The notes under the pieces are model-generated. The model was not told the DNA's origin. It was given only the letters and a program-made list of their open reading frames with translations, and did no database searches. Of a stretch of 64,000 bases of DNA, positions 1 through 12,638 are shown one piece after another (within the stretch, counting starts at the first letter, position 1; each line of letters starts with the position of its first letter). The position numbers were made by a program, and so were the translations under genes. This DNA comes from Stenocarpella maydis (Eukaryota; Ascomycota; Sordariomycetes; Diaporthales; Diaporthaceae). Where the stretch lies: assembly GCA_002270565.1 (NCBI GenBank), contig NQMI01000109.1, forward strand, positions 1-64,000. Reading direction: 5' to 3'.

Positions 1-1262
1 TTAAAGCTGCTCTTAATGAGGCGGCTTGTGCCTTCTGTGATGAGGAGGGAAAGCAGAAGATAGCAGCACTTATGAAGTATAATGGGCAGAAGTAGCTTGG
101 GAAGCTTATACGGCAAGTTGCTAGAGCGGTATTGGACCTTCTTGCGATAGAGTGCTAGAAGGCATTAAAGATGCTTTAAAAAGAAGCCCTATGGGGGCAC
201 TGCAGCCCTTCTAACTGCTGCTGCGCTATCTATAGTTAGTACGGCACCATCTATGCGAATTGCATTGCTAATAAGGAGGAGGCTTCCCTTCCCCTTGAGA
301 AGAGCGACCTTTATGAAGCTTGGTACCTTAATCGTGACCTCTGTGTTGATAACCCGCTCCTTGGTATACTATTGCTGAAGAAGGTTACCGCTATGAAGGG
401 CAGGCCTTAGGATATCGCTACATTCGCTAGTAATGAGGAGGGCATCCTTGAGAAGCGTGGGAAAGCCGTGATGGGCAAAAAGATGACCTCCAATATTATA
501 AGTTTGGGTAGTAGAGCCGGGGATAAGATGAGGGTGATGATGGCTTCAGTATAGCGCGTGAATTTAGCCTTTGAGTGGAGCGACGTGACCCTCCAGTCCC
601 TGGATGAAGAGGACGCCTGTAGCGGTGATATACAGCATGCCGGCGTCCCTCTGAAGCAGCAGCCGGTGAGAAGGGTTATAAAGAAGTTAATGCAGCAGCC
701 TCGGAAGCGGAGGGCGCTGGCAGACATCATGAAGACTTTAGAAGCCAGCACACCCTTAAAGCATGAAGTCAGGGGCTAAGCGGCAGTATATGGCGGCTAT
801 TAGAAGCATTAACTAGTTGCTACGGGTAGATCTGACGGTTGGGGTATCGTTGGCGATGATGATGGCGACGGTGGTGACGGTGATGATGAGGAGGAGATAC
901 TAAACGAGATTATAGTCCGTACGGACTAGATATGTAGCAAAACACCATTAATTTGAGCGATTGGTGCTGCAGCAGGCATTGTGATGGTGACATTTGCTGT
1001 AGCGGTGATGGGGATATACGGCTATGTTGGCAAAAACGTTAAAATAATAGTGCATATAGTGTTTTTGGTGGTGCAAATTGTCTGTGCGTTGGGCCCCTGC
1101 ATGTACCGGTGTACCATCCCTTTTTGCCGGTGCGAATATCCGTTTTCTTCAAATATACCGGAGAATGCACGGGCTGCGTAAAGATGAGCTACATAATGCG
1201 CTAATGGATGCTTTCTGGGTAATGAATGGGTGTCGGCGACCGACTTGTAATGCTAGCATATG
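1..1262. other. Decayed transposon-like sequence, no intact gene
   Basis: The plus strand carries short protein-like stretches (for example around 560-775) broken by many stops, followed by a low-complexity GA-rich tract (about 850-900) coding for acidic residues. This looks like the decayed end of a mobile element, but I cannot name the family. No intact gene, RNA gene or terminal repeat is visible. The stretch 1185-1262 is the 3' flank of the fucosidase gene. Confidence 0.35.
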
Positions 1263-3328
1263 CTATGAGCCGTACAATATTTTGAAAGTCCAAACATACT
1301 TATCCGCGGTGATTATCTCATCCGAGAGAGTCAAATTAATGGTACCGTCCGAGTTCAATGTCACTGGCACCTCTGTTCCCGTCAGATTGCCCCCGACGAC
1401 AACTATCGAATCTCCAGCCAAGTACGGAACCTGGTCGACCACATGAAGGCTGTTACCAGGCTCGGAGATGACGTGGATGTAGAACGCGTCGTCCGTAACC
1501 GTGTACCGGAAGGGATCGAGGCCGGGACCATTGTTCCACCAGAAACGCGTGTCAAAGATGCTTTCGGCGTGGCCATGGATCCAAACGCCAGCATCCCGCA
1601 GTCCCTTCTGCATTATGCTCGGTACAGAACCGTCAGCCTTAGGCCCGATATCCAGAAGGAAGTTGCCGCCCTTGGAAACGATGTCGACAAGCGACTGCAC
1701 AATATCTTGGCCCGTAAGGTAGCCGGAATCTGGGGTCTGGAAGTTGTAACCGAACGAGAATGGGTCCATCCCGCGGTTTGACTCCCATTTTGAGGTTACA
1801 AGACCTGCATTCGTCGCGTACCTAGCGGGATCAGCACCTGCGTAGCTCACTGCGCGATCGGAGGATGGGGGCGTACTCTGGTGTGGCGAAGTCGCCGGGA
1901 ATCCCACATCTATTGTTGAATGTCACCTGCCGCTTCTGGTCCCTTGCCCAGTTCAGCCAGGCCGAAGCAAAAAGAGTCGAGTTATTAGCGCCCCCGATGT
2001 CGCACCACATGAGCTCCGTCTCGTACTCGTATGCGAGGGTGTTCATCTCCGGAAGCTGCAAATCTGTCACAAAATCGTCCACAGGTACATAGCCTGTGTA
2101 TGGAATCGTCTCATTCGTGTATGGATTTGTCGGAGGGCCGCCCGGGAAACCACCACCCCAGGTTATGCCGTACTCGGCATACGCAGGGTTATACCATTCG
2201 GGGAGTGAGAAATAAGTGCCTGCCTTGTTAGCACTCTAGTGACTACTAACGAAAAAAAAAAAAAAAAAAAAAAGGAACAATAACTAGAAATGGATCGAGA
2301 ATTGCTGTTTACCTCTTCGTATATTTGGGTAGGACGCCTTGGCCGTGTCAAGGAGTTCTTTGATAAAATCTCGTTTGGGGCCGTAGTTGACTGAGTTGCG
2401 CAAGCTAGAATTCGCGGGCGTGTTGAAGAGAGCAAACCCGTCGTGATGCTCTATAAGCGGTTAAAATACATAAAGACATAAGGCGCTCGCAGCATTGTAA
2501 TGTGGACTCACTTGTGACAGGAACAAAATACCGAGCCCCTGCGGCTTCGATCAGATCAAGCCACTCTACAGGATCAAATTTTGAAGCGGTGAAGTTGACA
2601 AGGAAATCATCATAGTTGACATCCGCTCCGTACGTCTTCAGATGGTACTGGTAGGTCTGTGACCGGAAGTCGGGCTCGTGTTGTCGCTTCCAATACCACT
2701 CGGCGTAGTCCTCATTCGCCCCAACGTTGCCGTAAGCAGGGACGGAGTAAATTCCCCAGTGAGAGAAGATTCCGAACTTGGCATTGTTGTACCAGTCAGG
2801 GGTCCAGTGCCAAGATAGGCTGTTTGTGTCCGCAGTGTAGTCTCCGAAGCCACATGTGCCGCTGAAGGTCGTCGAGGTGCTGTGTGACTGGGCCCATGTT
2901 GCCGTCAGGGTCACGGAACAGGTTGAGCCTGCAGTGACGGTGGCCTTGTTCTTCACACCGAGTTGGACAACAACATATTGGCCCGGGAACAGACGCTCTA
3001 CCGTGGCCGCCTTGACAAGGTCTACCGAACTGGAGCTGGCAGAGACTGTGAGATTATGCTCGGCGATGAACGCATTAGCCGTGTCCAAGTTGTGGAGAAC
3101 TAGCTCGATAATCTGCACGTAGTCACTGCCATCAATCCACTTTGATGTTAGGGTAGGACCCTGAAACGCCAGTGAAGTAGGAACGTCTAGCCAGCTCATC
3201 GCAAGTCAGGACTCTGGCCCACGTTTATAAGGAGGAGGTGCTTACTAACTTGATGCTCCCACAAGGCCAGCAACACACGACAAGGCAAAGGCAATGCCCA
3301 GGACCGGTCTCCTATGGGAACTCATCAT
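1263..3328 (-). CDS. Secreted alpha-L-fucosidase, glycoside hydrolase family 29
   Basis: Predicted to cleave terminal alpha-L-fucose from glycans outside the cell. Five exons: 3328-3246, 3194-2512, 2450-2313, 2219-1877, 1821-1263, giving 601 residues in one frame with GT-AG introns of 51, 61, 93 and 55 bp. Residues 1-27 form a signal peptide (basic HRR, then a hydrophobic core). GH29 motifs follow in order: WYNNAKFGIFSHWGIYSVPA, then KHHDGFALF rebuilt across intron 2 (about residues 256-264), then MWCDIGG, whose Asp (about 375) sits where the family nucleophile lies, then KWESNRGMDPFSFGYN just after intron 4. The region before the catalytic domain (about 30-140) resembles a beta-sandwich extension, an inference. 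The start was chosen for the signal peptide; the codon before it is also ATG-compatible within one residue. Intron 3 contains a 22-bp poly-T tract. The family assignment is firm; substrate linkage is not visible. Confidence 0.9.
2252..2273. repeat. 22-bp poly-A tract (poly-T in the transcript) inside fucosidase intron 3
   Basis: A homopolymer of 22 A on the plus strand lies inside the 93-bp intron 2220-2312, upstream of a CTAAC branch site and the acceptor GGCAG. It extends an otherwise short fungal intron. Confidence 0.9.
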
Positions 3329-5234
3329 TCTTGGTCCTATAACGGAACAAAGTGAAAGGAATCTGAGCTCCGGAATGCGCACTGGAGGAGGTGGAGCGGG
3401 AGTTCTCTCGAGGGCGCGTCGAGGTGGCGGAGTATGATAGACATGTTTATAGTCCCCTGGGTTATTATACAAGAGATAGCGAAGATGGGTTATCCCCGAA
3501 GCGGACCGAAAGTAAGTATGCCCTCACGGATCATTTGACCCTTCGCGATATCAACCGTCGGAAATATTCCATGACCTGGGACGCGGCAGAGTCAGTGCAT
3601 GTACGTCAGCTCGCGCCTGGTCGATGCATGTTTACACATAGAACGGAGGACATGATGCTTCGGGTAGTCGACGACCGTCGAGGCGCAACCTACCCCGCAT
3701 TAACTCTAGGCACCCCGAGCCTGAGTTGTGGGGCTGTCGGAGCTTGGAGCCGAATCGACGAGGAAGCCTTGACGCTTGTGGATGGAGACCCGCTGCACAT
3801 ACCATTGAACTAGGCACGTACGCCTGGCGGCTAGCCCAATACATACGGAGTACATGTCAGGAGGCATGTGACTCGCACTCCAGATGTCGAGGTAGTCTGA
3901 AGCCACCTCGTATTCTCTCAGTGTGCTGGTGAGGTCACGGCCTCGGGTCAGGCCAATTATCCAGACACGGTCATCAGAGCCGAGACAGGCACCGGTGGAC
4001 GAACTGTTTCCAAGCTGGCGGAAGCGCGAGCGGCATCTCATAGCCGGTGCGGGTACAAGATGGGGATCACCACCACGATACACAGTAACGCATACGTCGT
4101 GTTTTCCATTTTTGGCATACGAGAAGAGGCCCTTCTCTTGGCTCCGGGTGATGCCACAGGTGTTTAGGGCGGTACGCTGACTGGTAGTATTAGTAGTGGT
4201 GGATGTCGTTCAATGTTGTTGGAGCGATGATGCCGGCCCCGACGCGTTCTGTCCGCGTCCCCGAGGTCCCGTCGGGAAGTGGTCCGCGTTCGTCCGTGGT
4301 GTTATAGTTTGGAGGAGGGCACAAGTAGTAGTTGGAGCCCAGGGATCATGTAAGCCGTCGTTACCATCATGACAAGAAATCCGATATTCCTTCCCAATTA
4401 AGACTGTTTAGCCCGGTGGGCAGCCCAGGTCAGGCGGGTCAAGATCTTTGAGGCCATTGGCACAGTGTCTACTTAAGTACCTAGGTACTAAGGAAATAAG
4501 CTGGAGATGAAGGACGGCGTGAAGAAGACCTTGATCCAGTGAAGAACACACCCGCCCTGGCCACATCCAGTGAGCTTGTCAGCCTGGCAATGCATTGCTG
4601 CTGGCGCCGCTATTCCTCTCCCATGACCTCCGGGTCCCAAGGTAGGGGTGCCCAGTGACAGTTCCGAGGTCGAATCACGGATAGACCGTGCTTAACACCG
4701 GAGCGGGCCGTAAGCACAAATCAAGCAACCTCCGGAATTCGTGCCAAGAACCCCGAATGCTCAGGTAGCCCTGTGCATACCATGCTCTCGTGTGGAATCC
4801 ACCAACATGAACGACCCCAGCCTGGCGAGCCAGAGTGACTTTCAACAGACTTAATCCCGTTCGACTAATCTGCTTTGGGTCTGGCCGTGCAGAAGAGAAA
4901 AGACCCGAAAACATAAAACTGGGTGTCAACGTTCAGACACGGATGGTCCATCCTGAAGGCGCCACCATCGTCAAAACATGGACATTCTGGATATCGTTAT
5001 ATGGCTGGTGAATGCTTTCAGAAGCTAGTGTCTGTATTCCACATCTACAGAGTTCTCATGCACGTCGTGGTTGTAAGCTTGCTGCCCATGCTTCTGAAAC
5101 CAGCTTCTAACATCTGAGATACCCATGCCGTCGACTGGTTCTAACCAATGTCACTTCACGTAGTTATAGTTTCATTCTAGCAAGAGAGTTAGCCCATGGT
5201 CTCCCGAAGATTCCCACGCAACCCCGGGAGTGAT
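3329..5234. other. Intergenic region, no supported gene
   Basis: This holds the upstream region of the fucosidase gene and the 3' flank of the old yellow enzyme gene. Open frames at 3391-3813 (+), 3706-4083 (-) and 4675-4929 (-) were examined: the first two lack an ATG at the listed start, and none shows a recognisable domain, signal peptide or splice structure. A short reverse frame from the ATG near 4037 could encode about 110 residues, but nothing supports it. Confidence 0.5.
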
Positions 5235-7484
<2,250 letters not shown>

Positions 7485-9475
7485 ATGGCTCCCTCCGACT
7501 CGGACTCGCCACAGGACCTCGAGAGCGCCCCCAAGAGGGCCGACCCTGCTCGGCTCGACGCCAGGAAGAGCGCTGACGTCCGCGCGACGCCTGCAGGTGA
7601 TAATGATGGCGCGGATGGGCGACGCGAGGAGGACCTGCCGGCACGGGGCCACGCGTTCGTCGACGCGGTAAAGCAGCACATCCCGGGCGGCGTCCACCGC
7701 CGGTACGGGGCAGCTGTGACATGGCTTAGGGGCCCTGAGCCGCCACGAGCCTGGAAGATACGGCCACTGCTCCCTCGTCTGCAGCATCTGCCTCTGCACC
7801 TGGTGGACCGGCTTCTCCCGCGGCAGTGGCAGCGTGCACTTGCACTCCTGATCTTCTACGTCTGCTGGATCGCCACCTTCGGCGCCGTCATGCACGAGTC
7901 GTCTGCCGTGGGCGACATCGACGGCCAAGGGACACCGTTCTTGGTCGGATGTGGCGCTTCCTTCTGGTATGGCTTGCCCATGGCGCCCCTGCCGTGCCCG
8001 GTCAACCAGTGATGCTGTACTCATTCATGGATAGGTCGGAGAACAGCGGGTGTGGCCTGGATGGCATCGATTGCCAACCCTTCGCGAACAGCTCATTCGC
8101 CTTCCGGTGTCCTGCCAGCTGCAGCAGCGAACGAGTGCTCAACCCTCGGTTCGTGGGCCCCCAGGAGGTCATATATGAGACTTTGGTTGTTGGTGGTCCC
8201 ACATCAAACGCCAATGCTGGTTTTGATGATGTACCTGCCTTTGTCTACAGGGCAGATTCCTTTATTTGTTCTGCTGCCATCCACGCTGGCGTGATATCCA
8301 ACTCCCAGGGCGGCTGTGGGGCTGTCTCTCTCATCGGCCAGCAGAGCGACTACCCCAGTGTGGCTCGGAGCGGGATCCATAGTGTGGGATTTGACTCGAC
8401 TTTCCCATCGTCTTTCACCTTCGAGAAGGGCAGCGGCGCGCCCTGCAAGGACCTCAGGTGGCAGCTCCTGGCTGTCTCTGTTGTCTACACGGCAGTCTTG
8501 TCCTTGTTCACCAAGTCTCCCTCCGTTTTCTTCTACTCAGTCTTGATTGGGTGTTATCTCCAGTCGGCCCTGGCAACATCTACTCCGCAGTACGCTGGCG
8601 TGTACACCCTGGTCTCGACAGCCCTTGGCAATCTTCTCCCTGCGTTGTTCATCGCGCAGGTCATGTTCACGCTCTACATCCGCAGGGCCCTGCTTGGCCT
8701 AACGGCCCAAGTTGAGAAGACCGTCCTGTGGCTCGGTCCTTGCTGGGTGGCTGCTCTTGCAGACTACACTTTTGAGCTAATTCCTCTTTCAAGACTCACA
8801 AGCCACGATATCAATCAACAACCAGGGGCAGTTGCATCCCTAGTCGCCATCGTCCTTGTCATCTTCGTCGTGTTTCTCGGCCAAGCTTGGGCATTCAGGC
8901 GAGAGGCCCGGCTTCTTCGTTATCTCGGCTTGTATGTCTGTCTGGGGTTATGCATTGGCTTGTTGGCCGCGATACCCGGCGAGTCACTGCGTATACACCA
9001 CTACATCCTGGGGCTCCTTTTGATTCCAGGGACATCCGTCCAGACCCGGCCAAGTCTTGTTTATCAAGGGATCCTAGTCGGGCTGTTTATAAACGGCGTG
9101 GCCAAGTGGGGATTGGACCCCATTTTGCAGACTGCTGCCGCACTCCAAGGCGATGCGATCATGGGCACTGTGCTGCCTAGCATCACAGTCTCCAACGCAA
9201 CGGCTTCAAACATCACGTTTAGCTGGCCAAGCGCCCCGGAAGGTTGGGCTGGTACAAGTGTTCTGGTCAATGACGTGGAACGTTACCGCTCTGCTCAAGG
9301 GGAGCAGTCCCTCACCTGGCAGAGGCCCACTGCGGATGAATCACTACCAGAGTACTTCCGCTTCGCCTACTACGCTCTATCAGCCGCGTATGGCCTACAG
9401 AGTGGTGATTATACAAAACCCGGGACCTGGTTCGCAAACGGGACCTGGCAGCAGATGGAGCCTGGGGCGAGTTAG
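7485..9475 (+). CDS. LCCL domain-containing multi-pass membrane protein
   Basis: Two exons, 7485-7966 and 8035-9475, joined across a 68-bp intron (donor GTATGG, acceptor GATAG), give 640 residues. The splice restores SFWSENSGCGLDG, a continuous match to fungal LCCL proteins. Residues 1-115 are polar and Pro/Arg-rich. A single membrane segment lies at about 117-136. The LCCL module (about 155-275) carries paired cysteines and the family motifs SFAFRCPASC, SFICSAAIHAGVI and GGCGAVSLIG. The second half has about eight hydrophobic segments, then a soluble C-terminal tail from about residue 520 with N-glycosylation sequons. The LCCL module should face the lumen or outside. Its role in fungi is not established; binding of lipids or polysaccharide is only suggested for the domain. 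The start was chosen as the first ATG in the frame of exon 1. Confidence 0.88.
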
Positions 9476-9913
9476 AATAGTAACAATAATCAATACTTAA
9501 TTATCTGCTCTTCAGATACGTGCATCCGGAGGCATTGTCATGACCATTGCCTGTGATGTGTGTCCATCCTCTTCTTTCCACCAAGCTGCAATAATGGAAC
9601 CCATGTACCGGTGTTTCCAGTACATTCCCATCGCCACTAAGTCGGTTTAAACCACAAATATTCTACTCATTAAAAACAAACATTCCTTCCACTTTAAACT
9701 ATACAAGTACCCCCTGAACTGTGCAAGTACTTTCTAAACTATACAAAAACCACTAAAGGGCATGCACTTTAAAGAGTGCATGCACAATACATTGCTAATT
9801 ATACTGTACAAGCATAATTCTTTTCCAATAAGTAGAATATTTACCGTTCATGATGCCTTTATACTTACATACACAATACATATACGGTACAAATACGGTG
9901 CATTCAACTGCGG
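9476..9913. other. Convergent 3' intergenic region
   Basis: AT-rich DNA between the 3' ends of the LCCL gene (+) and the gene at 9914-10845 (-). It holds repeated actatacaagtac-like words (9690-9750) and a perfect 9-bp inverted repeat. No gene is seen. Confidence 0.6.
9760..9783. repeat. Perfect inverted repeat, 9-bp arms
   Basis: GCATGCACT at 9760-9768 and AGTGCATGC at 9775-9783 are separated by 6 bases and could form a hairpin. It lies between two convergent genes, with no U-tract of a known terminator type. Confidence 0.6.
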
Positions 9914-10845
9914 TCACCCCGGTAATGTAGCTAAGTTGGTTGCCAGTCGTTGTACAGCCTTCTTTGTGACTTCAGGCGCCTGGGAGTGAAGGGCATTCGC
10001 AAACCCGAAGATGATATAGCCACCTGCTGTAGTACAGACGGAAACAACCTGAAGAGGTTCCTGTTCATCATTGTCAGCCCCATCTCAGGATGGCCACGGT
10101 GCTCGTGTGCTCGTTACTTCATTCGGCTGGAAACGAGGACTGTACATACCTTATAGGACCATAGAGTCAGTGAGTAACCCACCCTGCCTACGACTTCGGC
10201 TGCCTTAACCCGATATGTCTCGCCGTCGATCCAGGGTTTCAGGGCCCACTCGGTTTGGTCAAATCTCGAAAACTCCTGGGCGAAGGCATTTAATGTAGAG
10301 AGCCAGGACTCTTTGCGGGGCTAGAGGATAGAGGTGTATGAGCAGGTGCTGTTGCATACTGTCGCAGTCAACCATGAGATGCTCACATTTGGCCCGTAAG
10401 TCCCGACTAACTCGACACGATCCCCGTTTATTCTACCCAGGGCCGCCTTGACAATGTATCCAGGACACTGCAGCGTAAATCTGTGCCAAGCCCTGATCAA
10501 TACCTCACTATTGTATGTGGTTGAATCCTCGGGACCTACTCATTGAATGCTATGGTAAGATCAGCATCATGTTTGGTAAACCAGATGTGCGCTTGTGGGG
10601 GCGAGCGGGCGACAGGAGTTACATACCTGCGGATTCCTCGCGATAAACCATGCTGTATTCTCTTGTTTCTCGTGTGTATAAGTGGCTTTGTTGAGATACA
10701 ATAGTATACAATAGTCCAAATGGAAACCAGAAATCTTCATAAACGACTCGGAGGGATAGATCACTGCCAACGGACGGGGAAGTATTGTATTTAAGTGCGT
10801 GGATGGGGAAGTCGATGCTGAATGAGGCGGCCCAGGAATCGTCCC
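9914..10845 (-). CDS. Unrecognised spliced gene, 5' end open, possible pseudogene
   Basis: I built this model from splice signals because no single long frame shows it. Coding exons: from about 10845 to 10627, 10535-10150, and 10060-9914 with stop TGA at 9914-9916. Introns are 10536-10626 (donor GTATGT, acceptor GAGTAG) and 10061-10149 (donor GTATGT, branch CTGAC, acceptor GAACAG). Phases match throughout, and the protein reads without low-complexity noise, for example SFSIDFPIHALKYN, DLSLRVVYEDFWFPFG, EVLIRAWHRFTLQCPGYIV, EFSRFDQTEWALKPWIDGE and GGYIIFGFANAL. I do not recognise the family. One in-frame TAG lies at 10321-10323; either it is a nonsense mutation (a CAG to TAG change would be RIP-like) or it is removed by a 39-bp GTATGC...CTCTAG mini-intron (10321-10359), short even for fungi. 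The start lies further upstream and was not found. Confidence 0.5.
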
Positions 10846-11262
10846 CTGTTCTATTTTGAATTGTAGGCGCCAGAAGAGGCCACTTTGAGTTAGTGCTTGA
10901 GCTTATTCGGCCGGGCCGGATCGAGTGGTGGCGGCGTAAATATTTTGCGCAGTCTGCTACACAGGGACCTTGTAGTTAGAATCCAGTATGCCAGCTTTAT
11001 GGGTCTTCTTGTTTCATTTTTTGGATGATTGGCAGGCGATGGATTTGTCGGTGGGTGCCGGTTCGGTCGCCTGGTCCAAAGCCAAAACCGCCCCCAAGAG
11101 ACCAGCTCGCAAGGCGGCCGGCCCAAGGCCTAATACCTACTTTAAGTACTTAAGAATACTTAGGTAAGTATGGAGGGACCGCCTCCAGGTAGATTTCCCA
11201 TCCACCCCGCTTCGAGGCAAGAAAAGGAATGACTAGCCACTAACAACCCACCCACCCCACAG
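10846..11262. other. Intergenic region
   Basis: Upstream DNA of the preceding minus-strand gene, possibly including its missing 5' exon. The frame stays open towards 10935 but has no ATG. The direct neighbour to the right is the exchanger fragment. Nothing else is seen. Confidence 0.4.
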
Positions 11263-11623
11263 GATCGGCCTAGTTGCCCTTGTCGCCATGATTTTCGTGC
11301 AGCAGATTTACTACATTGTAGAGGAATATGGAATCTCGGACCCGTTCATGGGCCTGATCCTCGTGCCGCTCGTCGAGAAGGCAGCCGAGCACATCACGGC
11401 TGTTGATGAGGCCTGGGACAACCAGATGAACCTGGCGCTCTCGTACGTTCTTGGCGCTACCCTGCAGACGGCCCTCTTTAACGGACCTTTTATCGTTATT
11501 GTCGGCTGGGGCATGAACTTTTAGATGGGCCTCGACTTTGATGTCTTTAACCTCGTTATGCTAATCCTTGCTATTATTACGGTCGACAACTTCCTGAGGG
11601 GCCAGAACAGGCAAGATTTGTGA
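11263..11623 (+). pseudogene. 3' fragment of a vacuolar Ca2+/H+ exchanger (CAX/VCX1 type)
   Basis: Starting directly after an intron acceptor (CACCCCACAG at 11253-11262), the frame encodes the last membrane segments of a fungal Ca2+/H+ antiporter: FVQQIYYIVEEYG, then LILVPLVEKAAEHITAVDEA (the second alpha-repeat signature) and LGATLQTALFNGPFIVIVGW, ending NFLRGQNRQDL. The CAX family moves calcium into the vacuole against protons. An in-frame TAG at 11522-11524 breaks the frame between GMNF and MGLDFDVF, and the true stop is at 11621-11623. No upstream exons are visible in the 400 bp before the acceptor, so this is a truncated copy. The retained splice site shows it came from genomic DNA and not from a processed transcript. 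Confidence 0.85.
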
Positions 11624-12638
11624 TTTACCGGACCGTCAAGGAGTACATACATAGCGAGCGATCCGAGGAGCAACATTGGTATTGAGAATTTGAATAAAAC
11701 AAACGAAGTGACTTTGCTGCAAGATCGTGCTTAGGTGACGACCACGTCCCACGTCGGGATCGCGGATAGAGGTCAGCGGCGACTGTTGAGGTGCTGCCAT
11801 GAGGGAATGCGGGAAAACCAGGGCAAGATATAACATTCTGTAACTGACAATTCTCGAGCTGTAGAACGTATGACGGAAATTGAGTAACTTTTCTCCTTGA
11901 TGTAGGTGCCTTGCGTTATTGAAAAATTGTGTTGTTTAGGAAAGGCGATAAAACGATCTGCCCCACTGGAGTGCACATGAAATGGCTTTCATTGTAGTAT
12001 CAATGATGCTGCGGTTGTCGCTTACGGAACAATCCAAATCAGCCCGCCAGAAGCGAAGGGAGTTGCTTAGCAGCCGATTGGTCACCTATATGTACCCGCA
12101 TCCAATCTTGATTTTGGGCGGCCGTGATGGGCCACACATGATCCCCCCCTCTCCAGAGAGAGACCATTACTGAGTATGGGCCCAAACGACTGCGCGGAAG
12201 AATATACCAGTTCTCGCATACTGGGATCAATTGGATTATAGCGCTCCATTTGCCTTCTGTGCCGTGTACTGAGTAGTAGCCTGCCTTTCCAGTCGTTACA
12301 CACTCGATCCAAAGTGGGAATCTTGTGGGCCTTCTCCCTTTCGTCGGCAATCTCTCGGATCTACCTCAGCTCAGCTCAGGGTCTCGGCAATCAGACCTCA
12401 GCATTTCCCCGCGTTTAGCATCCTTGTCCTCGATGATTACAGGGTTTCCGTCAGTACCTACACCGAGATGGTGGGGATCATCGTACTAGGGTTCTCAAAA
12501 AAGCAGGCCGTGCCATCTTTGAGTCTGGCTAGGTTGGCCGGAGCGAGTGCGGTAGAGACTATATTACAAGGCTCGTGTCCTCCATGTAGGAACCGCTCCC
12601 CCCGATGTTATCGCTTCGAGCCCACAGCGCCCTACGTC
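11624..12638. other. Intergenic region
   Basis: Between the exchanger fragment and the tannase gene. Short frames on both strands are not supported. A frame in phase with the tannase ATG opens at 12468, but the signal peptide begins at 12639, so the upstream part is taken as 5' leader. Confidence 0.55.

Noticed and set aside
3391..3813. 140-codon frame upstream of the fucosidase
   Set aside because: Begins with GTG, has no ATG near the start, and no motif; it overlaps the promoter region.
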